Shown here piece after piece: positions 8,865 through 17,204 of a stretch of 64,000 nucleotides of DNA. Origin of the DNA: Deltaproteobacteria bacterium (GTDB lineage Bacteria > Myxococcota_A > Polyangia > Polyangiales > JADJMO01). The notes under the pieces were generated by a model. The model had not been told where the DNA came from and did no database searches. It worked only from the letters and a program-made list of their open reading frames with translations. Each line of letters opens with the position of its first letter. Within the stretch, counting starts at the first letter, position 1. Position numbers and translations under genes: made by a program. The stretch lies in assembly GCA_022843175.1 (NCBI GenBank), contig JALHOE010000002.1, forward strand, positions 1-64,000, written 5' to 3'.

Positions 8865-9437
8865 CTACGCCAGCTTGCGTAGGTAGTGGAACTTGGGATC
8901 GGTGAGATCCTCGTCGGTGAGTCCCCAGTCGTCGTCGCGCGGGATGAGGTAGAGCGCGTCGCCCTTCACGCTCGCGAAGTTGATGTGGGGGAGCCCCTCG
9001 ATGATGTGTTGGAACACATCGCGCCGCCACAGGTGCTCCTGGGGAATCGTGCACCGTTGGGCGAGCATTCGCTCGGTGGGGGTGCCCTGGATGAGGAGCA
9101 CGGCGACGGTGAACGTGAGGTAGCGCGGCTCGCCGCGGTACGGGTCGAACACGCCGGAGGGCGCCTTGCGCGAGCCCTCTTCGGTGAACATGCCGTTGCA
9201 CCACATTTGAAAGTCGCTCTGCGCCTTCTGGTCGTCGTCGAAGAAGTCCCAGCAGCCCATCACGATGTTGGGGACGGCGGGGACGAGCAGGTTGGTGATC
9301 TGGCGGTAGACCGCCCACTTCTGCTGGAACCCGAGGGCCGACGGATGCGCCTGCAGCACCGAGCGCAGCCCGGTGTGCAGCGCGTCGCCCGCCTGGAACG
9401 GCACGCACACCTCGAGCGCGAGGATCGAGTGAGACAT
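8865..9437 (-). CDS. Conserved-looking protein of unknown function (last gene of the CULT/AspH operon)
   Basis: The 190-residue product starts at the ATG at 9437, overlapping the stop of the upstream gene (TGATG). It has no signal peptide or membrane segment and contains several Trp, Phe and acidic residues (for example M-G-C-W-D-F-F-D-D-D and a C-terminal D-D-D-W-G). I do not recognise a family. Its job must be judged from context: it is translationally coupled to a membrane protein and lies in the same transcript as the AspH-like and cereblon-like genes. Confidence 0.7.
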   Translation of the reverse strand: MSHSILALEVCVPFQAGDALHTGLRSVLQAHPSALGFQQKWAVYRQITNLLVPAVPNIVMGCWDFFDDDQKAQSDFQMWCNGMFTEEGSRKAPSGVFDPYRGEPRYLTFTVAVLLIQGTPTERMLAQRCTIPQEHLWRRDVFQHIIEGLPHINFASVKGDALYLIPRDDDWGLTDEDLTDPKFHYLRKLA

Positions 9438-10828
9438 CAGCCGAACCCCCAGCCGCCGCCGCCGCCGCCGGTCGGTTTGACGGGCGCGCGGTTCCAGCTG
9501 CCGTTGCGGTGGTGACGCCAGCCGAGGAGGGCGCCGGTGCCGACCGCGATCATCACCGGCACGGTGCCGAAGTTCGCCGGACGCGGCTTGAGCGTGGCGG
9601 TGCCCTTGCCCGTGGAGTGCGGCGTCGTGCGCGCGGAGGGACGCCAGTCGCGCGCGCCGGCGAGGACGTTCCCCGGCGACTTCGGCTTCGGCGTGGGGAG
9701 CTTCCACGGATAGTCGACGAGGAGCTGCAGATCGCTGTCCGGGCTGCCCCCGTAGCAGTGCGGCTCGATGGTGACGTCGTCGGTGGGCTGCGCGACGTCC
9801 TTGCCCTTGCACGGCTTGAACGCGCCGGCGCCGATCATGCGCACGTCGATGCCCGCCGCGCTCCAGGCGACGACGTCGTCGTTGACGTCGTCCATCTCCT
9901 TGGTGTCCGACTCGAACGGCGTGACGTACATGACGCGCTTGATGCCGAGCGTGCTGAGGTTCTGCGCGCTCGGGAGCTTGGCGACCCAGCGGTTGTCGAA
10001 CTGCTTGGTCTCGTCGACGTAGGGCGCGAGGCGGTCGCGGTCGAGCACGAAGGCCGGCGGCTTGCCGCCCGCGGCTGCGCGGTTCTTGCGGAACAACGGC
10101 TGGTAGTAGAGCGCCGCGGCGAGGGTGCGGTGCGCCGGGACGACGCCGCGTGGGTGCGGCCAGTTGTCGAAGGCGAACACGACGTCGAACAACCCGTACA
10201 TGCCGGCGGCGAACGCCACCGCCTCGGGGCCCTGGAGATCGACGACGACGGCGACGTCGTCGACCGCGGCGAGCTGCATCGCGAGCGCGCGGCCGCGGGC
10301 GAAGGCGGTGTCCATAAACGTGTTATGGATCGGCGCCAGCACGTCCTTGAGGGGCTTGAACGCCTCCGCCGCGTCGGCCTCGGCCGTCTTGGTGGGCATG
10401 GCCGTGGGGGCCTGGAAGAGCGTGGGCGACCAGTACGGCCGGTATTTGGCGGTGTCCGGCTGCATGTCGTCGGCGAGCCGGGGGATGAGCGCGCTGTCGA
10501 ACTGCACGCTGGAGGCGCCGTCGAAGGTGAGCGCCTCGCTGCGGGAGCCGAAGTTCCAGCCGTACTCCTTCTGGATGTCGAGGGTGGGCTTGGGCTGGGG
10601 GAGGGGCGCGGGGCCCGAGGAGGGGCCGTCGTCGTCGCCGCTCGTTGCGAGCGCGAGGAAGAGGCCGACGCCCGCGAGCGACGCGCCGACGATGAGCACC
10701 GTGCGCATCGCGCTCCGCCGCGTGGGCTGGTCCTCGGTGGCGGCGGCGAGCTGTTGCTGCCACCAGCGAGCGCCGATGAGGCCCGGCTTGTCGACGGTGC
10801 CGTCTCTCTGGAAGGGATCTTCGCTCAT
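9437..10828 (-). CDS. Membrane-anchored protein of unknown function with large extracytoplasmic domain
   Basis: The 463-residue product has an about 40-residue cytoplasmic N-terminus, one hydrophobic helix (T-V-L-I-V-G-A-S-L-A-G-V-G-L-F-L-A-L-A-T, about residues 43-62), a Pro-rich linker and a long soluble region. The region has two cysteines far apart and alpha/beta-looking strands such as V-A-V-V-V-D-L-Q-G and I-K-R-V-M-Y-V-T-P. A hydrophobic stretch (G-T-V-P-V-M-I-A-V-G-T-G-A) near residue 427 may be a second membrane contact, and the tail is G-rich (six Gly then W-G-F-G). No family recognised. It directly abuts the AspH-like gene without a spare base. Confidence 0.75.
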   Translation of the reverse strand: MSEDPFQRDGTVDKPGLIGARWWQQQLAAATEDQPTRRSAMRTVLIVGASLAGVGLFLALATSGDDDGPSSGPAPLPQPKPTLDIQKEYGWNFGSRSEALTFDGASSVQFDSALIPRLADDMQPDTAKYRPYWSPTLFQAPTAMPTKTAEADAAEAFKPLKDVLAPIHNTFMDTAFARGRALAMQLAAVDDVAVVVDLQGPEAVAFAAGMYGLFDVVFAFDNWPHPRGVVPAHRTLAAALYYQPLFRKNRAAAGGKPPAFVLDRDRLAPYVDETKQFDNRWVAKLPSAQNLSTLGIKRVMYVTPFESDTKEMDDVNDDVVAWSAAGIDVRMIGAGAFKPCKGKDVAQPTDDVTIEPHCYGGSPDSDLQLLVDYPWKLPTPKPKSPGNVLAGARDWRPSARTTPHSTGKGTATLKPRPANFGTVPVMIAVGTGALLGWRHHRNGSWNRAPVKPTGGGGGGWGFG

Positions 10829-11623
10829 CTACTGGAGGGCTTCGAGCAGCTCTGGGCGGAGATCGCCATCGATGCGAATGGAGTACCGGAAGAATGGGTC
10901 GGGGTCGACCCCGTGATAGTCGCCGTCGTTGAACCAGTAGGCGCGGCCCTCGACCGGGTGCTTGGTGCGGGTGTCCTCGTCCCACAGGAAGAGCCGCTTG
11001 TTGCCGGCCGGCGCGATGGTGATGAACGGCGCCGGCGCCTCGGTCGCGGGATCGGCGTCCCGGTGGACGGTGCCGAAGTCGTTGGCGTGGAGTCCCATGA
11101 TGTTGCAGCGCCCCACCGCGACGAACGGGAGCGACTCGGCGAACGCGATCGTCTTGGGGAAGAAGGCTCGCGCGGTGCGGCTCCAGACCTTGCCCTCGGG
11201 GTCGGCTTTGTCTCCCCACCAGCGGTTGGGCATCAGCTCGACGTACACCTTCCACGGGAAATACACGCCGAATCGCGCCTCGAGCCAGAGCATCTGCCGG
11301 CGCGAGAGCGGCACGTCGCGCTCCTCTCCGAAGGTGAGCTCGTGACGGCGCGCGGGATCGATCCCGCGCGGATCGTCCGACAGCTCGCGAAACGTGGCGA
11401 ACTCGGCGTCGGTCATCGCGGCGATCACCTCGCCGTAGTCGACCCACGGCTCGCCCTCGAGCGACGGCGGCACGATGCCCATCGAGCGGTGCGAGCCGCC
11501 GGTGTAGTCGACCGGGATCTTGGTGAGCGCGAGGCAGATCTCCTCGTGGACGGCCGGGAGCGCGCTCAGATCGAGGTGCTCCTCGAGGCGTAGGTAGGGC
11601 TTGCCGAAGATGCCGGTGATCAT
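10829..11623 (-). CDS. AspH-like 2OG-Fe(II)-type oxygenase, paralogue 1
   Basis: The 264-residue product ends with the aspartyl/asparaginyl beta-hydroxylase (cupin) pattern: H187-R-D189, then H237 in D-Y-H-G-V, then R-Y-S-I-R with an Arg suited to bind 2-oxoglutarate. The N-terminal half (F-G-K-P-Y, Y-T-G-G, F-P-W-K-V-Y) is shared only with the second copy at 20500-21306. The ATG at 11623 overlaps the TGA of the CULT gene, so the two proteins are probably made together. It should hydroxylate a protein, peptide or small amide; the substrate is not evident. Confidence 0.75.
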   Translation of the reverse strand: MITGIFGKPYLRLEEHLDLSALPAVHEEICLALTKIPVDYTGGSHRSMGIVPPSLEGEPWVDYGEVIAAMTDAEFATFRELSDDPRGIDPARRHELTFGEERDVPLSRRQMLWLEARFGVYFPWKVYVELMPNRWWGDKADPEGKVWSRTARAFFPKTIAFAESLPFVAVGRCNIMGLHANDFGTVHRDADPATEAPAPFITIAPAGNKRLFLWDEDTRTKHPVEGRAYWFNDGDYHGVDPDPFFRYSIRIDGDLRPELLEALQ

Positions 11624-11979
11624 TCCGCGATCCGGTCGGTGATCAGGCCATGAAACACCGAGGCGCCCTCGAAGCGCCAGCCGAGATGTGCGTCGCAGCG
11701 ACCGCACAGCACCAGCTGCCAGGTATGGCCGGCAAACCAGGTGAAGAAGGACTCGCGCGGGCCGAGCGGACGCAGGCCGGGAGCCTCGGCGAAGCAGCGC
11801 AGCGTGAAGGTCAGGCCGCTCGGGTTGGTGAGGCGGTGGGTGTGGGCGCCCTCGATCTCGAGGCGCTGATCGGGGGTGGTGATCGGGTGGCGGCAGGCGG
11901 CGCAGATCACCGCGCGGTCGAGGGCGGGGGCGTCGAGGTTCTCCCGCTCCCTCTCCTTCTCCGCTTCGCCCTTCGCCAT
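11620..11979 (-). CDS. Bacterial cereblon-like single CULT-domain protein
   Basis: The 119-residue product is almost entirely a CULT domain. Zinc ligands are C26-x2-C29 and C92-x2-C95; the ligand cage is W81, W87 and W101. The Trp spacing (6 and 14) equals that of the Magnetospirillum CULT protein MsCI4 (Trp79, 85, 99), and flanking motifs F-T-W-F, L-C-G-x-C, H-L-G-W and the tail G-L-I-T-D-R also fit. In animals this fold in cereblon binds cyclic imides such as C-terminal aminoglutarimide and thalidomide. The bacterial role is unknown. It is first in an operon with an AspH-like oxygenase and two proteins of unknown type; the start is 18 bases from that of the divergent DUF350 gene. Confidence 0.92.
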   Translation of the reverse strand: MAKGEAEKERERENLDAPALDRAVICAACRHPITTPDQRLEIEGAHTHRLTNPSGLTFTLRCFAEAPGLRPLGPRESFFTWFAGHTWQLVLCGRCDAHLGWRFEGASVFHGLITDRIAE

Positions 11980-11997
11980 CGTGATAGCTTCGCACGC

Positions 11998-12855
11998 ATG
12001 GAGCTCAAGCCGCTCTACGCGCTGTTGTTCGGTGGGGCGATGACCATCGTCCTCCTACTCCTGCTGCGGATCGGCCAACGCATCTTCGTGCCGGGCCACA
12101 CCGTCGGCGGGGATCTCGCCAAGGGCAACAGCGCCCGGCGCCTGCTCCAGGTCGGGCAGGTGCTCGCGGTGTTCCTCATCGCCGCCGCGGCCGTGAAGAA
12201 CTGCGTCGAGGGTCAGGATCTCAAGCGCGACATCGTGTGGGCGCTGCTGATGGGGGCGCTCGGACTCATGCTCCTCGTCGTGAGCGGGCGCGCCGGGCTG
12301 ATGCTGCTCCTGCGCTCGCGGCTCCCGGCCGAGATCGATCGCGGCAACATCGCCGCCGGTGTGGCGGCCGGCGCGCACTACGTCGCTACCGGCATCATCA
12401 CGTCGCGCGCGGTCGCCGGAAACGACCTCCCGAGCCTCGGGCTCTCGCTGGTGTTCTTCCTGCTCGCCCAGCTCACGCTCCACGTGTTCGTCTCGCTGTT
12501 CCGCTTCCTCACCGTCTACGACGACGCAGAGCAGATCCAGGGCGAGAACCTCGCCGCGGCGATCAGCTACGGCGGCGTCGCCATCTCGATCGCGATCCTC
12601 ATCGCGCGCGCGCTCGAGGGTGACTTCGTGAGCTGGGCGATCTCGCTCAAGGGCTACGGCGTCGCGCTGCTGTTCGCCTTCGCGCTGTGGCCGGTCCGCC
12701 AGCTCCTCGTGCAGACGCTGCTCCTCGGGTATCCGTTCACGCTCCGCGGCGGCAAGCTCGACGACGGCATCTCCGCCGAGCGCAACGAGGGCATGGGCAT
12801 CCTCGAAGCGGTCTCGTACCTCGCGACGGCGCTCTCCATCGCTCGTCTCGCATGA
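11998..12855 (+). CDS. DUF350 membrane protein (tandem DUF350)
   Basis: The 285-residue product has about eight hydrophobic helices in two similar halves, each of about four, as in DUF350/YjfL proteins carrying a repeat. Charged residues are few and lie in loops. An upstream in-frame extension to 11650 would read through the CULT gene, so the ATG at 11998 is taken as start. The stop overlaps the next ATG (ATGA), coupling it to a glutathionylspermidine-synthase-like ATP-grasp enzyme, the same pairing as YjfL and YjfC in enterobacteria. The function is unknown; an envelope or ion-related role is inferred. Confidence 0.88.
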   Translation: MELKPLYALLFGGAMTIVLLLLLRIGQRIFVPGHTVGGDLAKGNSARRLLQVGQVLAVFLIAAAAVKNCVEGQDLKRDIVWALLMGALGLMLLVVSGRAGLMLLLRSRLPAEIDRGNIAAGVAAGAHYVATGIITSRAVAGNDLPSLGLSLVFFLLAQLTLHVFVSLFRFLTVYDDAEQIQGENLAAAISYGGVAISIAILIARALEGDFVSWAISLKGYGVALLFAFALWPVRQLLVQTLLLGYPFTLRGGKLDDGISAERNEGMGILEAVSYLATALSIARLA

Positions 12856-14096
12856 ACGTCGCGTCGATCGAGGAATACGATCGCTTCGCCAAGCAGATCG
12901 TCGCGGGCGGCGTGCTCAGCGATCCGTGGATCGGCGGGCAGCCTCGCTTTCGCCGCGCGCCGGTCTTCGTGCCCCGGGCGCTCGCGCAGCAGATGGCTCG
13001 CGCCGCCGAGGAGGTCGCCGTCGTGTACGACGAGGCGTGCCGCATCGTCGACGGCGAGCAGGAGCTGCTCGACGAGTTCTTCATGCTGACGCCGTTCCAG
13101 AAGGCGATGTGGATCGCGTCGGCGCCGCTCTGGCACGGCATCGCCCGCGCCGACGTCTTCGTCACCCGCGACGGCCTGCAGATCGCCGAGCTCAACTGCG
13201 ACACGCCCACCGGCGAGGCCGAGGCGGTGGAGCTCAACGCGCTCGTGGCCGGCGAGCACTCCCTCGCGCACGACCCCAATCGGTTCCTCGAGTCGCGCAT
13301 CTGCGCCATGGTCGAGACGATGCGCAAGGAGCTCGCCAGCGACGGACCGAAGGCGCTCGCCATCGTCTACCCCACCGAGTTCACCGAGGACCTGTCGCTG
13401 GTCCGGCTCTACCGCAAGTGGTTCGAGTCGCGCGGGTGGTCGGTCGTCCTCGGCTCGCCCTACAACCTCGACGGCGGCGAGGACGGCGTGCGACTGTTCG
13501 ACACCGAGGTCTCGGTGGTGATGCGCCACTACAAGACCGACTGGTGGGGCGAGCGCGCGTCGGCGTGGAGCGACGACCCGATCCTCGACTCGCGCCCGCT
13601 CGAGGACGAGATCGCGACGCTCTTCGCCGGCATGCTCCACAAGCGCTGCGCCGTCATCAACCCGTTCGGCGCGGTGCTCCCGCAGAACAAGCGAATGATG
13701 GCCTTCATGTGGGAGCACATTCACCGCTTCTCGCCGCGCGCGCAGAAGGTGATCGAGCAGTACGTGCCGGTGACCTCGCGCCTCGAGATCGTCCACGAGG
13801 AGCAGCTGCTCGTGGAGAAGGCGCAGTGGGTCATCAAGAGCGACTACGGCGCGGAGGGCGACGAGGTCATCGTCGGCAAGCACGCGACGGACGAGGAGTG
13901 GGCCGCGACGCTCAAATTCGCGCGGCCCGGCCGCTGGATCGCCCAGCGGTATTTCGAGGCCGAGGAGGACGATCTCGGCGAGGCCGTGAACTACGGCGTG
14001 TATCTCGTGGCGGGCGAGGCGTCCGGCCTGTACGCGCGGGTGCAGGCCGGGCCCACCGACGATCGGGCGCTGAGCGCGCCCACGTTGATCACGTGA
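12852..14096 (+). CDS. Glutathionylspermidine synthase-like ATP-grasp ligase
   Basis: The 414-residue product matches the ATP-grasp half of glutathionylspermidine synthetase/YjfC. Visible motifs are I-A-E-L-N-C-D-T-P-T-G-E (substrate and Mg contact), V-I-K-S-D-Y-G-A-E-G (ATP-grasp glycine-rich strand) and P-G-R-W-I-A-Q-R-Y-F, then N-Y-G-V-Y-L-V near the C-terminus. The amidase domain of E. coli GspS is absent. The family forms amide bonds using ATP; whether the acceptor is a polyamine, a peptide or a protein cannot be told. It overlaps the DUF350 gene by four bases. Confidence 0.88.
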   Translation: MNVASIEEYDRFAKQIVAGGVLSDPWIGGQPRFRRAPVFVPRALAQQMARAAEEVAVVYDEACRIVDGEQELLDEFFMLTPFQKAMWIASAPLWHGIARADVFVTRDGLQIAELNCDTPTGEAEAVELNALVAGEHSLAHDPNRFLESRICAMVETMRKELASDGPKALAIVYPTEFTEDLSLVRLYRKWFESRGWSVVLGSPYNLDGGEDGVRLFDTEVSVVMRHYKTDWWGERASAWSDDPILDSRPLEDEIATLFAGMLHKRCAVINPFGAVLPQNKRMMAFMWEHIHRFSPRAQKVIEQYVPVTSRLEIVHEEQLLVEKAQWVIKSDYGAEGDEVIVGKHATDEEWAATLKFARPGRWIAQRYFEAEEDDLGEAVNYGVYLVAGEASGLYARVQAGPTDDRALSAPTLIT

Positions 14097-14099
14097 CGA

Positions 14100-14675
14100 T
14101 CACATGATGCACATCATGCCGGGCTTCACGCAGATGTTCATGAGCGGGTTGCAGCACACGGTGCCCGCGCCGCACACGACGTCGCCGCACTTCTCGCCCG
14201 TGGGGGCGGCGCGCTTGGTGAACGTCTGCTTGAACGAGCCGTCGCGCTTCGCGAGGGTGAGCACGCCCTTGGCCGACAGCGTCACGGTGTAGTCGCCGAG
14301 GACCTTCGAGAACTCGAGCGACGGCTTGTCGTACGAGGCGAGGACGAGCTTGCTGCCGCTGACGCGGTAGACGCCGCCGGCGTTGAGGGTCGCCGCGTCG
14401 CACGGCGCCATGATGCAGCGGACGCCGGTGTCGATCGCCGCCTCGAAGCGACGGCCCTTGAGGAAGCCGCCGAGGGTCTCGGCGTAGTCCTTGGTGAAGG
14501 TGATGTTGTAGAAGGCGCCGCCGCTGGTCGCGTCCCAGGTGCCGTAGACCTTCGAGGTCGCGAGCGCGTCGTCGGCCTCGTCGATCGGACCGTCGTCCTG
14601 CTGCGCGGACTGGACGGCGCAGCCGCCGAAGAGGGTGGAGGCGGCGAACATCACGGCGATCAGGGCGCTACGCAT
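14100..14675 (-). CDS. Lipoprotein with Cys-rich C-terminus, unknown function
   Basis: The 191-residue product has a lipobox (F-G-G-C) at about residue 19 and an Asp-rich linker. The body resembles a small beta-barrel lipocalin-like fold (V-Y-G-T-W-D-A, Y-R-V-S-G-S-K-L, G-V-L-T-L), then a C-terminal cysteine cluster (C-G, C-G-A-G, C-C-N and two more) typical of secreted myxobacterial proteins. A GGAGAAA ribosome site lies 7 bases before the ATG. It is convergent with the ATP-grasp gene, with three bases between their ends. Confidence 0.75.
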   Translation of the reverse strand: MRSALIAVMFAASTLFGGCAVQSAQQDDGPIDEADDALATSKVYGTWDATSGGAFYNITFTKDYAETLGGFLKGRRFEAAIDTGVRCIMAPCDAATLNAGGVYRVSGSKLVLASYDKPSLEFSKVLGDYTVTLSAKGVLTLAKRDGSFKQTFTKRAAPTGEKCGDVVCGAGTVCCNPLMNICVKPGMMCIM

Positions 14676-14884
14676 GGCTGTTTCTCCTGGGAAAACCCGG
14701 CAGGGAAGGTGAAGGCGGATGTCCTACACAGTCTTACCCCGCCGCGCAAGCCCGCATGACAGTCGGGTGGGGGTCGACCACCCACCCCTGTTCGAGACGA
14801 CGATTCCACGCGGCGTTCTTCGTCGGTGTCGCGCGCGCGTGACGCGGTTCGCGCGGTGGAACAGCGGTTGCTGAAGGGCCGCCC

Positions 14885-16123
14885 ATGGTTCGCTCGCTGG
14901 CCGCAGTGCTCGTCTCGTCGTTCGTCGTGGGTCTCACCGGCTGCGCCATCGAGGGCGATCCCGGCGTCGACCTCGAGCGCGAGGCCGAGGGCATCACCAG
15001 CTGCACGATCAAGACAGCGACCGGCTATCGGTCCGGCACCGCGTTCACGATCAAGGTGGTGACCGTCGACGGCAAGCCAGTCGAGCTCGCGACCGCGATG
15101 GCGTACGTGCGCATGCAGGCCGCGGCGAAGAAGGCCGGCGTCGGCGTGTGGATCGTGAGCGGCTTCCGGACGATGGCGGAGCAGAAGTATCTCTACAACT
15201 GCTACCTGACGAAGTCGTGCAACGGCGGCAACCTCGCCGCGCGGCCGGGGTACTCGAACCACCAGAGCGGTCACGCGCTCGACCTCAACACCTCGGCGTC
15301 CGGCGTGTACTCGTGGCTGTCGAAGCACGGTGCGAGCTACGGCTTCAAGCGCACCGTTCCGAGCGAGGCGTGGCACTGGGAGTACTGGGGCCCGATGACG
15401 GCCGGCCCGTGCACCGACAAGGACGGCGACGGGATCCTCAACGAGAAGGACAACTGCCCGAGCAACGCGAACAAGACCCAGGACGACCTCGACAAGGACG
15501 GCAAGGGCGACGTCTGCGACGGCGACGTCGACGGCGACGGCGTCGTGAACGAGAAGGACAACTGCCCGCGCGAGAAGAACGCGACGCAGGTCGACACCGA
15601 CAAGGACGGCAAGGGCGACGCCTGCGATCTCGACGACGACAAGGACGGGATCGTCGACACCAAGGACAACTGCAAGCTGGTGGCGAACGCCGATCAGGCC
15701 GACCTCGACAAGGACGGCAAGGGCGACGCCTGCGACACCGATCGCGACGGCGACGGCATCGAGAACAGCAAGGACAACTGCCCCGACGACAAGAACGCCG
15801 ATCAGGTCGACAGCGACGCCGACGGCAAGGGCGACGCGTGCGACGAGACCGCGCCGCCGCCGCCGTCCGAGGAGCCGCCGTCCGATACGCCCGGCGCGCC
15901 GCCGGTCGACGACTGCCAGACGGGCGACTGCGGCGACAAGACGACCGAAGCGCCCGGCGAGACCGCCGACCTCGGCGACGGGCACGATCACGCCGATCCG
16001 CCCGCGGACACCGCGATGAGCGGCGGCTGCGCGCTCGGCGGGAACGGCTCTTCTTCGGCTGGCGCGGCGTTGCTGGCGCTCGCGCTGATGATGCTGACGC
16101 GCCGTGCTACGAAGAGGGCGTGA
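14885..16123 (+). CDS. VanY-type D-Ala-D-Ala carboxypeptidase with thrombospondin type 3 repeats and MYXO-CTERM-like tail
   Basis: The 412-residue product has a signal peptide with lipobox L-T-G-C near residue 20. An M15 peptidase domain follows, with zinc motifs [10 protein letters not shown] and the C-terminal W-H-W-E. From about residue 175, at least four calcium-binding thrombospondin type 3 repeats (D-x-D-G-D-G, D-N-C-P) follow, then a Pro/Ala/Asp linker. The C-terminus is G-G-C then a hydrophobic helix and T-R-R, the MYXO-CTERM sorting layout. It should trim peptidoglycan stem peptides at the cell surface. It is coupled by four bases to the serine acetyltransferase gene, a pairing without an obvious reason. 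Confidence 0.9.
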   Translation: MVRSLAAVLVSSFVVGLTGCAIEGDPGVDLEREAEGITSCTIKTATGYRSGTAFTIKVVTVDGKPVELATAMAYVRMQAAAKKAGVGVWIVSGFRTMAEQKYLYNCYLTKSCNGGNLAARPGYSNHQSGHALDLNTSASGVYSWLSKHGASYGFKRTVPSEAWHWEYWGPMTAGPCTDKDGDGILNEKDNCPSNANKTQDDLDKDGKGDVCDGDVDGDGVVNEKDNCPREKNATQVDTDKDGKGDACDLDDDKDGIVDTKDNCKLVANADQADLDKDGKGDACDTDRDGDGIENSKDNCPDDKNADQVDSDADGKGDACDETAPPPPSEEPPSDTPGAPPVDDCQTGDCGDKTTEAPGETADLGDGHDHADPPADTAMSGGCALGGNGSSSAGAALLALALMMLTRRATKRA

Positions 16124-17073
16124 GCAGCTCCTCGTCCCCGCCCGAGCCCAGCCTGCAGCCCCTCGTCGACGCGATGCTCGCGAGCTATCGCGGCGACGCC
16201 CGGGCGCACCACATCAACAAGCGGTATCTGCCGTCGCGCGACGAGGCGATCAAGATCGTGCAGCTGCTCCTGCAGCTGGTCTATCCGGGGTACTTCGGGC
16301 GGCAGGATTTGAGCGACGACGACGTCGGCTATCACGTGGGTGTCTTGCTCTCGACGTTGCGCGAGAAGCTCGAGCAGCAGATCGAGCTCTGCCTCTGCTA
16401 CCGCGGCGAGGAGCACGGCAAGCCCGACGTGCCCAAGTGTCGCAACGAGGGGCGCGCGATCGCGCGTCGGTTCCTCGAGCGGCTGCCGGCGATGCGGGCG
16501 CTCCTGCTCGAGGACGTGCAGGCGGCGTACGACGGAGATCCGGCGGCGCTCAACTTCGACGAGGTGATCCTCGCGTACCCCGGGTTGCTCGCGGTCACCG
16601 TCTACCGCATCGCGCACGAGCTCCACCAGCTCGCGGTGCCGATGATGCCGCGAATCATGACCGAGTGGGCGCACACCAAGACCGGCGCCGACATCCACCC
16701 CGGCGCGCAGATCGGGCGGGCGTTCTTCCTCGACCACGCGACCGGCGCCGTCATCGGCGAGACCACCGTGATCGGCGATCGCGTGAAGCTCTATCAGGGC
16801 GTGACGCTCGGAGCGCTCTCCATCGCCCGCGACGCGCGTGGCCGCGTGATCCGCGGGACCAAGCGCCACCCCACGGTCGAGGACGACGTGACGGTGTACG
16901 CCAACGCCACGGTCCTCGGCGGCAAGACCACCCTCGGCAGGGGCAGCGTCGTCGGCGGCGGCGTGTTCCTCACCCACGACGTGCCCAAGGGGGGCCGCGT
17001 CGCCCTCAAGACGACCGAGATCGAGGTCGACCGCGGCAGCGCCGCCATGGACCCCGCCGACCTGGATTTGTAG
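16120..17073 (+). CDS. cysE: Serine O-acetyltransferase (long EpsC-type)
   Basis: The 317-residue enzyme makes O-acetylserine from serine and acetyl-CoA, the first step of cysteine synthesis. The left-handed beta-helix of hexapeptide repeats begins near residue 190: D-I-H-P-G-A-Q-I-G, catalytic D-H-A-T-G, V-I-G-E-T, then K-R-H-P-T-V and [10 protein letters not shown]. An N-terminal helical region of about 170 residues is longer than in E. coli CysE (273 residues total) and fits the EpsC/SATase-long class. GTG at 16120 overlaps the stop of the upstream peptidase gene. An in-frame extension far upstream is antisense-like shadow. Confidence 0.92.
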   Translation: MSSSSSPPEPSLQPLVDAMLASYRGDARAHHINKRYLPSRDEAIKIVQLLLQLVYPGYFGRQDLSDDDVGYHVGVLLSTLREKLEQQIELCLCYRGEEHGKPDVPKCRNEGRAIARRFLERLPAMRALLLEDVQAAYDGDPAALNFDEVILAYPGLLAVTVYRIAHELHQLAVPMMPRIMTEWAHTKTGADIHPGAQIGRAFFLDHATGAVIGETTVIGDRVKLYQGVTLGALSIARDARGRVIRGTKRHPTVEDDVTVYANATVLGGKTTLGRGSVVGGGVFLTHDVPKGGRVALKTTEIEVDRGSAAMDPADLDL

Positions 17074-17077
17074 ACCA

Positions 17078-17185
17078 GGAGCCGCGACCGTCAGGGAGCG
17101 GGTTCTCGAGCGGGTTATCGAGTGAGGGCTCGAGCGGGGGTTCGAGCGGGGGCTCGACAACCCGCTCGCTCACGCTCGCGGCTCC
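17078..17185. repeat. REP-like type A hairpin between convergent genes
   Basis: The left arm at 17078 (GGAGCCGCGACCGTCAGGGA) pairs imperfectly with the right arm ending at 17185 (CTCACGCTCGCGGCTCC). The long loop holds several GAGCGGGTT- and GGGGGTTCGAG-like direct repeats. It lies between the stops of cysE (17073) and the extensin-like gene (17205), suiting a bidirectional terminator. This copy is more diverged than those at 20338-20489. Confidence 0.75.
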
Positions 17186-17204
17186 CCATGAGCATCGTTG
17201 CGGG

